Shown here: positions 53,531-64,000 of the stretch, piece after piece
Layout of the letters: the number at the start of each line of letters is the position of its first letter
How positions within the stretch are numbered: position 1 is the stretch's first letter
From: Corydoras sp. C115
Taxonomy: Eukaryota; Chordata; Actinopteri; Siluriformes; Callichthyidae
Reading direction: 5' to 3'
DNA length: 64,000 nucleotides
NCBI GenBank assembly: GCA_019802505.1
Contig: JAFMOC010000384.1
Span: 25,001 to 89,000, forward strand
The notes under the pieces: generated by a model
Told to the model about the DNA's origin: nothing
What the model saw: the letters and a program-made list of their open reading frames with translations, nothing else
Database searches by the model: none
Position numbers and translations under genes: made by a program

Positions 53531-53649
53531 TGATCACCTCCTGTGGGGGGGGGGTGGGGTTTGATTAGGTTTGAGAACATCCAACAGGTATATGCTGTTA
53601 TTCACAGCACCTATTTGACAGCTCATGTTAAACTTAACCATGTGACATC

Positions 53650-53715
53650 ATTCAAGTTCAAGTAGCATTTGTTTTTTTTAACAATAATACATCGTCTCAC
53701 AGCAGCTTTACGGTG
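53650..53715 (-). repeat. Fragment of the 'aagctgctttgtgacaatgt' tail family
   Basis: ttcaagttcaagtagcattt and catcgtctcacagcagcttt, a short reversed piece of the repeat at 54430-54757. 53716-53980 is unique AT-rich sequence. Confidence 0.5.
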
Positions 53716-53984
53716 TTCCGCGTCTGAACCTCCGAAATACAGCTCTTGTGGCTCTGAAGCCATAAAACCACACAGTCTCTATGAATAAGAAATAAAATTT
53801 TATTTATTTTATGTAATTTATAATGGTACATGAAAATTTCTGAATATGCTCCAAAATATTGTAGAAAGCCTTTCCAGCAGCATGGACACAAACCAAAAAT
53901 TATGTCATTAAATGGGTCCTTAAGGTCCTGATTGAGGATGTGACAATCAGCCCCAATTTTAAAATTAATCGCAATAAAAAAAAA

Positions 53985-54340
53985 CATCCATCCATTATCT
54001 TCCGCTTTATCCTCCACTAGGGGTCGCGGGGGGGTTCCCCATGCCCATCCAGGGAGAATGTTCCGGGCACTGGGCAGATACACCCAGGACAGGACGCCAA
54101 TCTATCACTGGGTACACACTCACTCACACATACACACTCTATTTGGGGCAATTTGGAGAATTCACTTGAGCTTGATCCATGTTTTTGGACTGTGGGAGGA
54201 AACCGGAGAATCCGGAGAACCCTGAGGAAACCCACGCGGACACGAGGAGAACATGAAAACTCCACCCAGATTGGGATTCGAACCTAGAATCCCTAGCACT
54301 GAGAGGAGAACATGTTAACCACTAAGCCACCGTGCCTCCT
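53985..54340 (-). mobile_element. V-SINE, minus strand, with TSD
   Basis: (CCAT) tail to accgtgcctcct. TSD gcaataaaaaa at 53971-53981 and 54341-54351. The core carries a short internal duplication (cggagaatccggagaaccc). Confidence 0.88.
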
Positions 54341-54429
54341 GCAATAAAAAACATTACATTTGAATAATAAAATTGCCTCAACATTGTCATGACAACCTTT
54401 ATAATAAAGGATGGAACCTGAATATTAAT

Positions 54430-54757
54430 TGGACTGGCGGTCCTGCAGGACGCCCTTAATGGACTCACATATAGTTTTCCAGTTGTTAGAGATTTTCCAT
54501 TTGTTAAATATCTCTACATGGCTTTCCTACATTGTTGTTGCTGCCTGGCCGCTCAAGGAGGACGAGTCCCCCACTGAATCTTGGTCCTCCCAAGGTTTCT
54601 TCCTTAAATAACAACATAACAGAGTTTTTTCTTGCCACTGTCGCTTCAGCTTGCTCTTTGGGGGTTTAAAGGCTTTTCATTCTGTAAAGCTGCTTTGTGA
54701 CAATGTACTATTGTAAAAAAACGCTATATAAATAAATGACTTGACTTGACTTATAAG
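54430..54757 (+). repeat. Dispersed fish repeat with 'gcggccgctcaaggaggacg'-type body and 3' tail
   Basis: ctggccgctcaaggaggacg, cttgccactgtcgcttcagc, ctgtaaagctgctttgtgac, and the tail ctatataaataaatgacttg. This is a very common teleost retroposon 3' end whose parental family I cannot name. Reverse copy at 56016-56335. Confidence 0.6.
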
Positions 54758-56015
54758 AAAAATAGGCATTATGCCGAAACCTTAGACGATTATGGCACAA
54801 TTTGCGTGAATCAAAAATTTCTAAAATTACTCTTGCAGCACACTTGTCTGTTTACTTTGTGTTTACTTCTTTATTTGTTTTCTTTTACCTTAAAGAACAA
54901 AGACGAGACAAAAAGGCAACACGGAAATTCAAAGTGACAGAAAGTAAACAGCACTACAGTAAAACTACAGAATCGTCTCAGATAAGCGTTACCGCGCCAC
55001 TTAAAATAAACAGATTCAGGACGAGATGCGATCTAATGTCATAATACGTACAACCCCGATAGCGTGGACACATTAGAATACTGTCACTGGAGATTTATAG
55101 TCGGTGCGCTAAAGCGTGTTGTGCGTCTGTTTCATATTCTCACTTTATCTCGGCGCCGAGAAAAAGTTTATTAAGACGCTTTTGAAAGTCCAGTCTCTAG
55201 ATAATCAAGCAATCTCTCCAACAAAAGCTTGGAAGTCACCTTGATATAAATGATTTTTGTGTCACTGCGTCTTCCCACAGGGTATATCAACACACATTCT
55301 TTATCATGCGTCTCCATCCAAGTCTTATTTTTGTAGCTAGGCAACATTTTTTTTTTTTCCTTTCACATCCCTCGAGGCTTAATGTCATCCAGCTTCTCTA
55401 AGTAGAAAAGTGACAACCGCTCAAAAAATGACTTTGCCCTTTTTGGTGTGACATGCACTTTAGGGTGCCTGCATTGTGCTTTTTGTGCAGAACGGTGAAA
55501 CCGTATGACACATGGATGAAATGGGTTAAAAGCTCCCTGTTACGTTCTGATGCCGTCCTCGTTTCTCGTCACCCGGTTACCGTCACCCGGTTAACGGCAC
55601 CGTGATTAAAATATTTTGCCGAGAGTAAAATATTTGAAGTTGTAAATGAGTTTGAAATGCTCTGGCGAGTGGAATTTCATTCCAGCTGATGAGACGTCCC
55701 TCGCTTCACAATAAGGAACGTTTTGGGATTCAGAAAGGTCATTGTTTTTTAATCCGCTGTGAAATAAGGCTTTGTTTTTGGAACCGTTTTTTTTTTTGTA
55801 ACCAATCATTCAAAGCATTATTAAATCAGTCCCACCTGTTAAAGCTCCCTTTAGGAAGGTTGTAAATCAATGAACCTGAACGTGAACGGGTTCTCGTTCA
55901 TACCAAAGTGGTTCAGCGGGGGTGAGGTTGGGGCTTCGTACGATTAAGTAAAGATTTTCCACAAAGTTTACCCCAGCATCACTCCGTGGACGTCGTTTTG
56001 TACATTTGGCGTAAA
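54758..56015. other. Unique intergenic sequence
   Basis: 55050-55300 is complex and may be conserved. No gene or named repeat. Confidence 0.38.
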
Positions 56016-56335
56016 AGTTCAAGTAATTTATTTATATAGCACTTTTTACAACAGTACATCGTCACAAAGCAGCTTTACAGAATGAAAAGCCTTTAAACCC
56101 CCAAAGAGCAAGCCGAAGCGACAGTGGCAAGAAGAAACTCGTCGTTATGTTGATATTTTAAGGAAGAAACCTTGTGAGGACCGAGGCTCAGTGGGGGACT
56201 CATCCTCCTTGAGCGGCCAGGCAGCAACAACAGTGTAGGACACTAATGTACAGATTGAACAGGAAAGTGTTTCCACAAAGTTTGAAGCCGTACAGTTGTC
56301 TGAAATGCATGATGGGAGTTTGAGTTGTGGCAATT
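56016..56335 (-). repeat. Second copy of the 'aagctgctttgtgacgatgt' tail repeat
   Basis: gttcaagtaatttatttata, catcgtcacaaagcagcttt and ctcatcctccttgagcggcc are the reverse complement of 54430-54757. The two copies face each other about 1.3 kb apart. Confidence 0.65.
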
Positions 56336-56399
56336 GGACTGAGTAAATCTTTTAAACGTGTTTTAATTGGCTGTAGAGTGTATTCTCTTGTATGGGGCA

Positions 56400-56530
56400 A
56401 CTTGTGGTTACGGAACCAACCTTGTGACCTGAAGGTCCCGGTTCGGTTCCTGGTCCCACCAATTACCATCGCTGAAGTGCTCTTGGGGAAGGCACCACAC
56501 ACCAATTGCCCCACACCTCCAGACACTTAT
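56400..56530 (+). mobile_element. tRNA-derived SINE, degenerate, plus strand
   Basis: ccttgtgacctgaaggtccc, ggttcggttcctggtcccac and gctcttggggaaggcacc. Confidence 0.55.
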
Positions 56531-57555
56531 ACAGTGTGTGTATATGTGTATTTCATTGCATGGATGGGTTATATGTGGAGGGCTAATTCTTTGTGTGTAA
56601 GAATTGTAGGCAAAATAGATCATTTATCACTTGCTCACTTTATCGCTCACTTCCTAAAACTACTCCTAACTTGGTGGCGCAGCATTTTCATGTTGCCTTA
56701 ACTGCGCCAACTACAACAGGCCCTGTCTGGTGACTTCAGGGCTCATGGAGTTGGAAATTACAGAATGTCTGCTGCTGGGTTGGTCAAGAGAAGTGGTCGG
56801 CAACATGTTTAATAGGAAAAACACAAGTGCAAGCCTAAGCTGGAGCTCCTATTGGTTCGTTATTAGAAGAGCATCGGTGGGAGTTCATGTGAATTGAGTT
56901 TGATTCTACTTGTAAAAGTTAAGCAGTAGTATATAAAGTGTTTCTGCTTTCCGTCGTTATGTCTACCTAATTAGAAGCAGGAGGATAATGCACGCTGAAC
57001 GTGACTCGTGTAAAAGCCTCGATCGCTAATGGATGCTTTAGATGTCATTTTGCACACAAAAGCGCAAGCTGATATGACACTTTCTTTAATTACCCCTCGA
57101 TAATGAATGTCCAGCCAGACACTTGTACTTTTCAGGCTTCAGAACCGGCTCTTCTGCTCATAATTGGTTTCCTTGCACCGCCGCCGCCCACTCTTTATCC
57201 TCCCTCGCTTGTAAACGCACTCATTAGAGAGCTCGCATAACTTCTCCAGCTTGTCTCCGTACTCGGCCTGATTCCGCAGGACTTTTTATTGTTTATCCGT
57301 GTTTCTCGGTCTGTGGTTTTACTGTTCGACCTTTACGCCGGTGTTACGGCCGTGTATTTGCCTTTTTTATTCCAAAAAAAAAAAAAACCCTCGTCTTTAT
57401 CCAGACTGCATGTTAAGATTTAACTTGCAGCAAAGTTCTAACAATCCTGCACCTCCTGATCATTAAGCGGACCTGGCTGACAGCAGCGAGGCCACCAGAC
57501 CAGACCCTCTGTCCTCCTACGCAACACCGAGTTCAACACTTGTTAGACAAGTTTG
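56531..57555. other. Unique intergenic block, possible conserved non-coding element
   Basis: 56930-57260 is complex (gtctacctaattagaagcag, actcattagagagctcgcat). No gene. Confidence 0.38.
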
Positions 57556-57559
57556 TTGT

Positions 57560-57592
<33 letters not shown>
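57560..57592. repeat. Poly-T tract
   Basis: About 33 T. Confidence 0.92.
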
Positions 57593-57593
<1 letters not shown>

Positions 57594-57649
57594 GTCTTTT
57601 CTCTCCGATAGTATATTAAATGGAGTGGCACTGCCATCTTACTACATGG

Positions 57650-57745
57650 CGGTCCTGAGATCCTTTCTCGTCTGCATGATTGCATGTTCTCTCATGTCTG
57701 CACAGGTTCGCTCCAGGTTTACTGTCCAAAGACAGACTAGAACAT
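57650..57745 (+). mobile_element. V-SINE core, very degenerate
   Basis: gcatgattgcatgttctctc, then tccaggtttactgtccaaag, keeps the core word order only. Confidence 0.45.
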
Positions 57746-59083
57746 AAATAAAAAAAAACCCACACAAACCCCTAGGTTTAAATGTGTGTATGTATATGTG
57801 TGAGTCTGCGCCTGTCGGTAGTGGTTCTCAGCTTTTTGCTCATTTATGAAATAACACCTATAATTGGTTTATAAAAAAAAAAACCTGATACCAGAATAAT
57901 TGAAAATCGGTTTAATGAACGTGTTTTTTCAAACATATATTTTATTTATATTTAACTTGCTTACTCTTTAGGATCCTGTGGAGCTTTATATACTCTGTAC
58001 AACCACCAAGAAGCGGCTTAAGGTGCTTTATTTTAACAATCTTTAGCGAGCTCAATTTCTGTATCAAATATCTGTGTGACTTTGCTATCGTGACGACGGG
58101 ATTCACGGGTGTTTTGGCTGACGAGTGCGATAAAACCGGTGGATTGCTATTTCAACGCTGCAGTGCGACCGATTACGAAAAACTATAATAAAAGGTTTGA
58201 TTCATAAAAGCGTTTATTAAAAACAAAATCATTAATAATCCAATCTTCTGCAATGTAATCTAGATCCGTTTTTTTAAAGTAAACCTGGATCGCTGAGTGA
58301 CAGGATACCGGTTGTGCTAACAATCAAAAACTGCCATCTAGTGGCCAAATTACAGAGCACAACTTATAAACAACAGCTGAAACAGGTTTAGCATTCATCA
58401 GGAATCATAATTTATAATAATTTTTATTGATTAATGTTTATAATTTAAAATAATATATTGTATTTCACTCATTGATACGAATGTGAAGTGCTCACGTGTG
58501 TTTGTGTGTTATTGTCATTGATGTCATTGATTTTTTTGTTTTGTTTTTACCAAAAATGCCTTTTACTACATTTTACTAAATCCAAATCCAGGTCCCACGT
58601 TTTGAGTGATTAATAATCAGTAACCACCTCCAGGTGTTCGTCACGATGCTCACGTCGCCGTGGCTAATCTGCATCACAATGCCGCGGTGTGACTGTCAGA
58701 AGTGGCTTGGACACCGGCCACCCTAATTGGCATTTAATGAGAAGGTGGACCTCTAACCTCGCTGGCACCCGTGATGAGCCGTGTCATTACTGCGCCGCCG
58801 CCGCACCACCACTCGCAGATCTCAAACAAAGACCGCGATGTTATATCGCTCTTCCTCAGTTCCCCGCTGCTTCGTCTCGAGAAATCTTGCGACAGGTGTT
58901 GAAGTCGAGCAGCTTTCCATCTTAATTACTCGCCTCCCCTTCGCCTTCTCTCTTTTTTTTTTTCTTAACCTAAGCAGATGGGCCCTTCTCAGGAATTAAT
59001 GATGTCGCGTGCGTCCGTCCGCTGTCTATTCCCCCGCCATTCTTACAGTAGTCTAAATGTAAAAGTAAGATCAGTCTGATGGC
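57746..59083. other. Unique intergenic sequence
   Basis: 58640-58970 is complex and partly GC-rich (ctaattggcatttaatgaga) and may be conserved. Nothing coding. Confidence 0.38.
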
Positions 59084-59618
59084 TAGGGCTGCAACTAACG
59101 ATTATTTTGATAATCGATTAATCGGTCGATTATTTTTTCGGATAAATAAAAAATAAATTCCCATGTCTTTACATTTACATTTAGTCATTTAGCAGACACT
59201 TTTATCCAAAGTGACTTACAAATGAGAACACTGGAGAATTATTAGGCTGGTCAATAAATGTCTGGTTTTATTTACAGTATGAGTTTAAGGCATCCAAGTC
59301 GCCCAAAGAGAAATTAAACACAAATCTTAAACACACTGGCACAATGTAGCATAGAGTGAAAAAAATACTAAATTTGAGTAGCTGTAATATGTTACCTAAT
59401 TCCCCTCCAAATGCAACTCGATTTATCAACTTGTTTTGCAGATTCCGCCTCGTTCTGTTAAACCCGCTATTTTTTTCCAGCGTTGTTGAAGCGCTACAGG
59501 TGACGTAAGCGGTTACGACGTTGCGAGTAACGCGGAAACCGTGCGACCCAACGAATCGTTATCGACACTTTTCATAATCGATTTTTATCGATTTTATTGA
59601 TTCATTGTTGCAGCCCTA
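59084..59618. mobile_element. hAT-like non-autonomous transposon with TIRs and 8-bp TSD
   Basis: Ends are tagggctgcaactaacgatt and attgattcattgttgcagcc plus cta; their inverse match is clear over about 12 bases and looser further in. Flanks ctgatggc (59076-59083) and ctgatttc (59619-59626) agree at 6 of 8, in keeping with the 8-bp TSD of hAT elements. Internal sequence is non-coding and contains an L2/SINE tail insertion. Confidence 0.7.
59166..59240 (-). mobile_element. L2/SINE 3' tail fragment inside the hAT-like element
   Basis: acatttagtcatttagcaga, then cttttatccaaagtgactta, is the reverse complement of the L2 tail seen at 3236-3278. Confidence 0.75.
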
Positions 59619-59626
59619 CTGATTTC

Positions 59627-60467
59627 TGCACCAAACTGTCATCACTGACACTGAATGACACAAGTGATTCGAAGAGCTATTCGTCATTTTAATGAAAAGT
59701 ACAAACTCGGAGTGGCGTCAGGAATTTGCGGTCGTAGTCTCTCTTCACCATTCTGTTTGCCTGGTTTATTTTTTTTCGGATCTTGACGGAAAAGCAGAGC
59801 ACAAAGCGAAATACGAGGATATTTTTTGTTTCGTGTATTCAGCCATGTCTAAGTATAACCATATTACTCGTGCTCGCGTCAACGCAATTATTTGAGGTCT
59901 GTTTACTGTTTTCTCCGCCTTCGGGAAGTCGATTGCGTTTCTAATGCGCCCCGGTGCTGGCTTCAATCTTTGACAAAAATTCATTTGTTATGTTGTTGGG
60001 TTTCATTTAGCCCCGCGTGTTAATGTACGGCTGCTTTTCCTTCGCCTTTCCCTCGTAACATGATTTTAATCGCGGGCCCGTTGTTCGTGCCTCGAGCACT
60101 ATGGAACGGGTAAATCACTGGCTGCTCGTTACGCCCGCTTTGTGCCGTGATGGACGGTAAGTACAAATATCTGCCACCTAACACGTCGTCACGCTTTTGT
60201 GTGAATGCATTTGCACTGAGGCTGGAACAGGAAAAGCTGATTTAAAGAAAATATACCATTATGGAGGAGATTTACAGAGCAGAGGAAGAAAGACGGGCTG
60301 CATTGTGATGGCTGCATGAAACGTCATTTATATACAACATATAGAGCGGTGCATTCTGTTCGGCTTCATGATTTCCTTTAGATTTCGTTATAGAAATGTA
60401 CTCACTGTGGACAAGTGTTTATTCTGAAGTCTCATCTCATTATCTCATTTTCTTGACCGCGTAATCC
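59627..60467. other. Unique intergenic block, possible conserved non-coding element
   Basis: 59840-60130 is complex repeat-free sequence (gcgtcaacgcaattatttga). The 67-codon open frame at 59692-59895 has no family resemblance. Confidence 0.35.
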
Positions 60468-61340
60468 TCTTCCATCCAGAGGAGAACGTTTCAGGTGCTG
60501 GGCAGAACCCAGGACAGGGTGCCAATCCATCATTGGGTGCACACACACACTATATAGGGGCAATTTAGAGCAGCCCATTTACATTGAATCCATGTTTTTG
60601 GACTGTGGAAGGAATCCAGAGACACGGACACGGTGAAAACATGGAACCTCCACCCAGATCAGGATTTAGACCTGGATGCCCAGCGGTGAGGGACGATGTG
60701 CAAACCACTACACCACCATGCCACCCCAACGAAGGACCAATCCTCCACAGATACACACACTATATAAGGGCAATTTAGAGCACTCAATTCACCCTGAATC
60801 CATGTTTTTGGACTGTGGAAGGAATCCAGAGACACAGACATGGTGAAAACATGGAACCTCCATCCAGATGAGGATTTAGACCTGGATCCCCAGCACTGAA
60901 CAGATATGCAAATCAATATACCACCATGCCACCCCAATGAGGGACCAATCCCCCACAGATACACACACACTATATATAAGGGAAATTTAAAGCACTCAAA
61001 TCACCCTGAATCCATGTTTTTGGACTGTGGGAGGAAACCAGAGAACCTGGACATGGGAGAACATGGAAACTCCACCGGGATTTGAGCCTGGAATCCCCAA
61101 TGCTGAGGGACAAATGTGCAAACCACTACAAACAATTCCACCCCAACGGGGGACCAATACCCACAGATACACGCACACTATATAAGGGCAATTTAGAGCC
61201 CTCAATTCACCCTGAATCCATGTTTTTGGACTGTGGGAGGAAACCAAAGAACCCGGTGGAAACCCATGCAGACACGGGGAGAACATGGAAACTCCACCCA
61301 GATCGGGATCCTCAGCGCTGAGAGGTGGACGTTCTAACCA
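60468..61340 (-). repeat. V-SINE-derived ~210-bp tandem array
   Basis: A minus-strand SINE 3' start (60474-60540) leads into four units beginning acacacactatata at about 60541, 60755, 60962 and 61168. Each runs through aatccatgtttttggactgt and a B-box/head piece, to ccaccatgccaccccaa in the first two (diverged in the others), then gaccaatcc and cacagatacac. Units differ substantially, so the array is old. Confidence 0.85.
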
Positions 61341-61472
61341 CATCCTGCTGGAAGCTCTTGTCCTTCACAGTATTTCCAGCATTGCTTTCAGTTTAGATGA
61401 ACGTTCCTCAGCCTTCTGCATGATTACAATCCAAAAGGAGATTATTATTTTTATTTTTCATACATTTATGGT

Positions 61473-61828
61473 GGCGGCACGGTGGTTTAGTGGTTAGCAC
61501 GTGTTCCTCTCAGCACTAGGGATTTTTGGTTCGAATCCCCATCAGGGTGGAGTTTCCATATTCTCCCCGTGTCCGCGTGGGTTTCCTCCGGGTTCTCCAG
61601 TTTCCTTCCACAGTCCAAAAACATGGATCAAGTCAAATGAGTTCTCCAAATTGCCCCATATAGAGTGTGTCTGTGTGAGTGAGTGTGTGCCCAGCGATGG
61701 ATTGGCGCCCTGTCCTGCATGTATCTGCCCAGCGCCCGAAATGTTCTCCCCTGGATGGGCATGGGGAACCCCCCCCCCCCCCCCACCTGCAACCCTAGTA
61801 GAGGATAAAGCGGAAGATAATGAATGAA
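61473..61828 (+). mobile_element. V-SINE, plus strand, full length
   Basis: Head ggcggcacggtggtttagtg, B-box ggttcgaatcc, and a poly-C of about 16 (61770-61785). Tail (gaat)n. Confidence 0.9.
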
Positions 61829-62002
61829 TTATGGGACGCGTTTTAACGTCTCTGCTCTATCGCTCGACGGCTGGTGTTTTGCTTTATTGCTCTGTGAGAT
61901 CCGTTCTACACACACGCACCGTTGTCTGTCAGTCTGAGGAAAACACTACACAATACGGAATAAAGTTCATTCTGTTGCCGTGCAACCAAGGCTGACGAAA
62001 TG

Positions 62003-62360
62003 GGATGCTCAGCTTGCTTCTCTACAAACGACTGACAACGGCCGATATTAGATGTTTACACGTTTCCCAGCAGGACGCCAAATCAACGCAACACTAAGTG
62101 ATGATGTTCTCCGGGTGGTCGAGGTCTGCAGACTTCGTGAACCATGAGGGTCTTTCATCCGGAGGAATCTGTCCGTCGTTTGGAACACGGAAAATGACGG
62201 AACATGCTGGAAATAGGGTTTGCTTGTTTGTTTTGCTTTGAGGTCGGTGTCGAAAAAAAAATCAAGCGATCCACCAATGGTTCTCAGGAAACAGACCTGA
62301 GAACTGCAGAACCTGTGAGGAAGCCGTGCCTATGAGTCTACCTCCTCCTCCTTATTCATC
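62003..62360 (+). repeat. Segmental duplication, first copy
   Basis: ctcagcttgcttctctacaa, ggtctttcatccggaggaat and cctatgagtctacctcctcc recur at 62868-63217 with an 864-base offset. Confidence 0.9.
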
Positions 62361-62399
62361 TGGGCTGTTCCTCCACAGCTGGCCGTTTTTCACTCCTGT

Positions 62400-62712
62400 G
62401 GTGGTTAGCAGCATGTGTTCCAGTGAATAGATTGGTGTCTGTCCTGGGTGTTCAGCGTTGGCCAAACCATCTGATCTGGATGTGGAGTTTGGAAAACCCC
62501 TGTTCTCCCTGTGTCCATGTGGGTTTCCTTCGGGTCCTCTGGTTTCCTCCCACAGTCCAAAAACATGGATTCAAGGTCAATTGAATGCTAAATTGCCCTA
62601 GTGTATCTGCCCAGCGCCTGAAACCTTCTCCCCCTGATGTTTATAGGGGAACCCCCCCTCCCTCCCAACGACCCTACTGGAGGACTAAGCAGAAGATAAT
62701 GAATGAATAATA
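62400..62712 (+). mobile_element. V-SINE, degenerate, plus strand
   Basis: tggtggttagcagcatgtg, a scrambled 5' half (tagattggtgtctgtcctgg appears before the core), then core gtgggtttccttcgggtcct and tail gataatgaatgaat. Confidence 0.78.
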
Positions 62713-62769
62713 TTTATCTGGGAGTGGTAATAAATCCTTTATCTTGTTTAGTGCAGGGGGCAGTCATAG

Positions 62770-62860
62770 GCTTAGGATTAGGGAAACTAGCCTTACGACC
62801 TGAAGGTCCCAGGTTCGAGTCCTGTTCCCACAAAGTACTATAGTAAGTAAGCTAAAGTGC
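62770..62860 (+). mobile_element. tRNA-derived SINE head, degenerate
   Basis: ccttacgacctgaaggtccc and aggttcgagtcctgttccca; similar to 56400-56530. Confidence 0.5.
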
Positions 62861-62867
62861 GAAATGG

Positions 62868-63217
62868 GAAGCTCAGCTTGCTTCTCTACAAACGACTGAC
62901 AACGGCCGATATTAGATGTTTACACGTTTCCCAGCAGGACGCCAAATCAACGCAACACTAAGTGATGATGTTCTCCGGGTGGTCGAGGTCTGCAGACTTC
63001 GTGAACCATGAGGGTCTTTCATCCGGAGGAATCTGTCCGTCGTTTGGAACATGGAAAATGACGGAACATGCTGGAAATAGGGTCCCCCCCTGTTTTCCCT
63101 TTGAGGTCGGTGTCCCAAGCGATCCCCTAGTACGGAATTCTCAGGAAATAGACCTGAATGAATAATATTTATCTGGGAAGCCGTGCCTATGAGTCTACCT
63201 CCTCCTCCTCTTTATTC
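62868..63217 (+). repeat. Segmental duplication, second copy
   Basis: Near-identical to 62003-62360 up to ctggaaatagggt (63081), then diverged, with gacctgaatgaataatattt apparently taken from the SINE tail region at 62700-62720. Confidence 0.88.
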
Positions 63218-63227
63218 ATCTGGGCAG

Positions 63228-63525
63228 CACGGTGTAGTGGTTAGCATGTTCTCCTCTCAGCGTTGGCCATTCAGGTTTGAATCCTGATCTGGGTGGAGTT
63301 TGGCCTGTTCTCCCTGTGTCCATGTGGGTTTTCCTTCAGGTTCTCTGGTTTCCTCCCACAGTCCAAAAACATGGATTCAAGGTCAATTGAATGCTAAATT
63401 GCCCCAGTTTGTGTGCCCAGTGATGAATCCTGGGTGTAGCTGCCCAGCGCCCAAAACCTTCTCCCCCTGATGTTTATAGGGGACCCCCTCCCCTCCCTCC
63501 CCACGACCCTAGTAGAGGACTAAGC
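63228..63525 (+). mobile_element. V-SINE, plus strand
   Basis: cagcacggtgtagtggttag head, ggtttgaatcctgatctggg B-box, shortened TG segment; the tail end merges with the next copy. Confidence 0.82.
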
Positions 63526-63531
63526 CTTACG

Positions 63532-63865
63532 ACCTCCGCTTTGTCCTATATTATGGTCGTGGTGGGTTCCCCATGCCCATCCAGATGAGAACGTTTCGGG
63601 CATTGGGCAGATACACCCAGCACAGGGCGCCAATCCATCACTGGGCACACACTCACTCACTCACTCACACAGACACACTCTATGTGGGGCAATTTGGAGA
63701 ATTTAATTGACCTTCATCCATGTTTTTGGACTGTGAGAGGCAAACCAGAGAACCCGGAGGAAACCCACGCGGACTCTGGGAGAACATGGAAACTCCACCC
63801 AGATGGGGATTCGAACCGGGAATCACTAGTGCTGAGAGGAGAACATGCTAAACCACTAAGCCAGA
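63532..63865 (-). mobile_element. V-SINE, minus strand, facing the previous copy
   Basis: cctccgctttgtcctatatt to ctaaaccactaagcca. Forms a tail-to-tail inverted pair with 63228-63525. Confidence 0.85.
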
Positions 63866-63964
63866 CCTGGTGTAATATAGTAATTAATAATCTCCCCATG
63901 TTAAAAGTCTTTAAAAAAATCTAATGGGGTAATTAAATGCCTCTCAGGCGTTAATGTTCATCAG

Positions 63965-63966
<2 letters not shown>

Positions 63967-63998
<32 letters not shown>
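63967..63998. repeat. Poly-C tract at the window end
   Basis: About 32 C at the right edge; length is likely unreliable. Confidence 0.9.
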
Positions 63999-64000
63999 TT

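Noticed and set aside
59692..59895. 67-codon frame in a unique block
   Set aside because: Looked at as a possible small exon, but no flanking splice consensus, homologous motif or partner exon is visible.
63967..63998. Terminal C-run as a telomere or biological end
   Set aside because: It is a pure C homopolymer at the window edge, more likely a G/C-run microsatellite or a sequencing problem.

Overview
The window is vertebrate nuclear DNA, almost certainly from a teleost fish. The evidence is long (CA)n, (TA)n and homopolymer tracts, many copies of a tRNA-headed SINE with the V-SINE (DANA/Mermaid-type) central core, an L2-type LINE 3' fragment with its typical fish tail, Tc1-like and hAT-like remnants, and one vertebrate gene with GT-AG introns. 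The species cannot be fixed from sequence alone; an otophysan (catfish- or characin-like) fish is only a guess.

One protein-coding gene is supported. Two exons on the + strand (11447-11645 and 28801-28987) are joined in phase across a 17,155-base intron. They encode the C-terminal ~127 residues of a protein of the glutamate-carboxypeptidase II / transferrin-receptor family, best matched to NAALADL2. The stop is at 28985-28987. Earlier exons lie upstream of the window, so 1-11446 is the preceding intron, 11646-28800 is the last intron, and 28988 onward is 3' UTR and then intergenic DNA. No second gene, RNA gene or CRISPR array is seen. Several unique blocks have the texture of conserved non-coding elements, but this cannot be shown without alignment.

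The rest is dominated by one SINE family, with roughly fifty full, truncated or degenerate copies on both strands. Many copies have exact target-site duplications (TSDs). The family has seeded secondary structures: a 43-bp minisatellite (13816-14940) matching the SINE core; a composite ~170/188-bp satellite (31823-33400) made of half a SINE fused to a fold-back element; a ~210-bp tandem array (60541-61340); a SINE with a triplicated head inside a single pair of TSDs (10041-10783); and duplications at 7.2-8.97 kb, 19.4-19.8 kb, 44.5-46.2 kb and 62.0-63.2 kb. Nested insertions give a relative chronology: a Tc1-like remnant, then an L2 fragment, then a tRNA SINE and a V-SINE inside it.

I found no new enzymatic or defence system. 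The most interesting material is the repeated conversion of one SINE family into tandem satellites and microsatellites within and beside a single gene.
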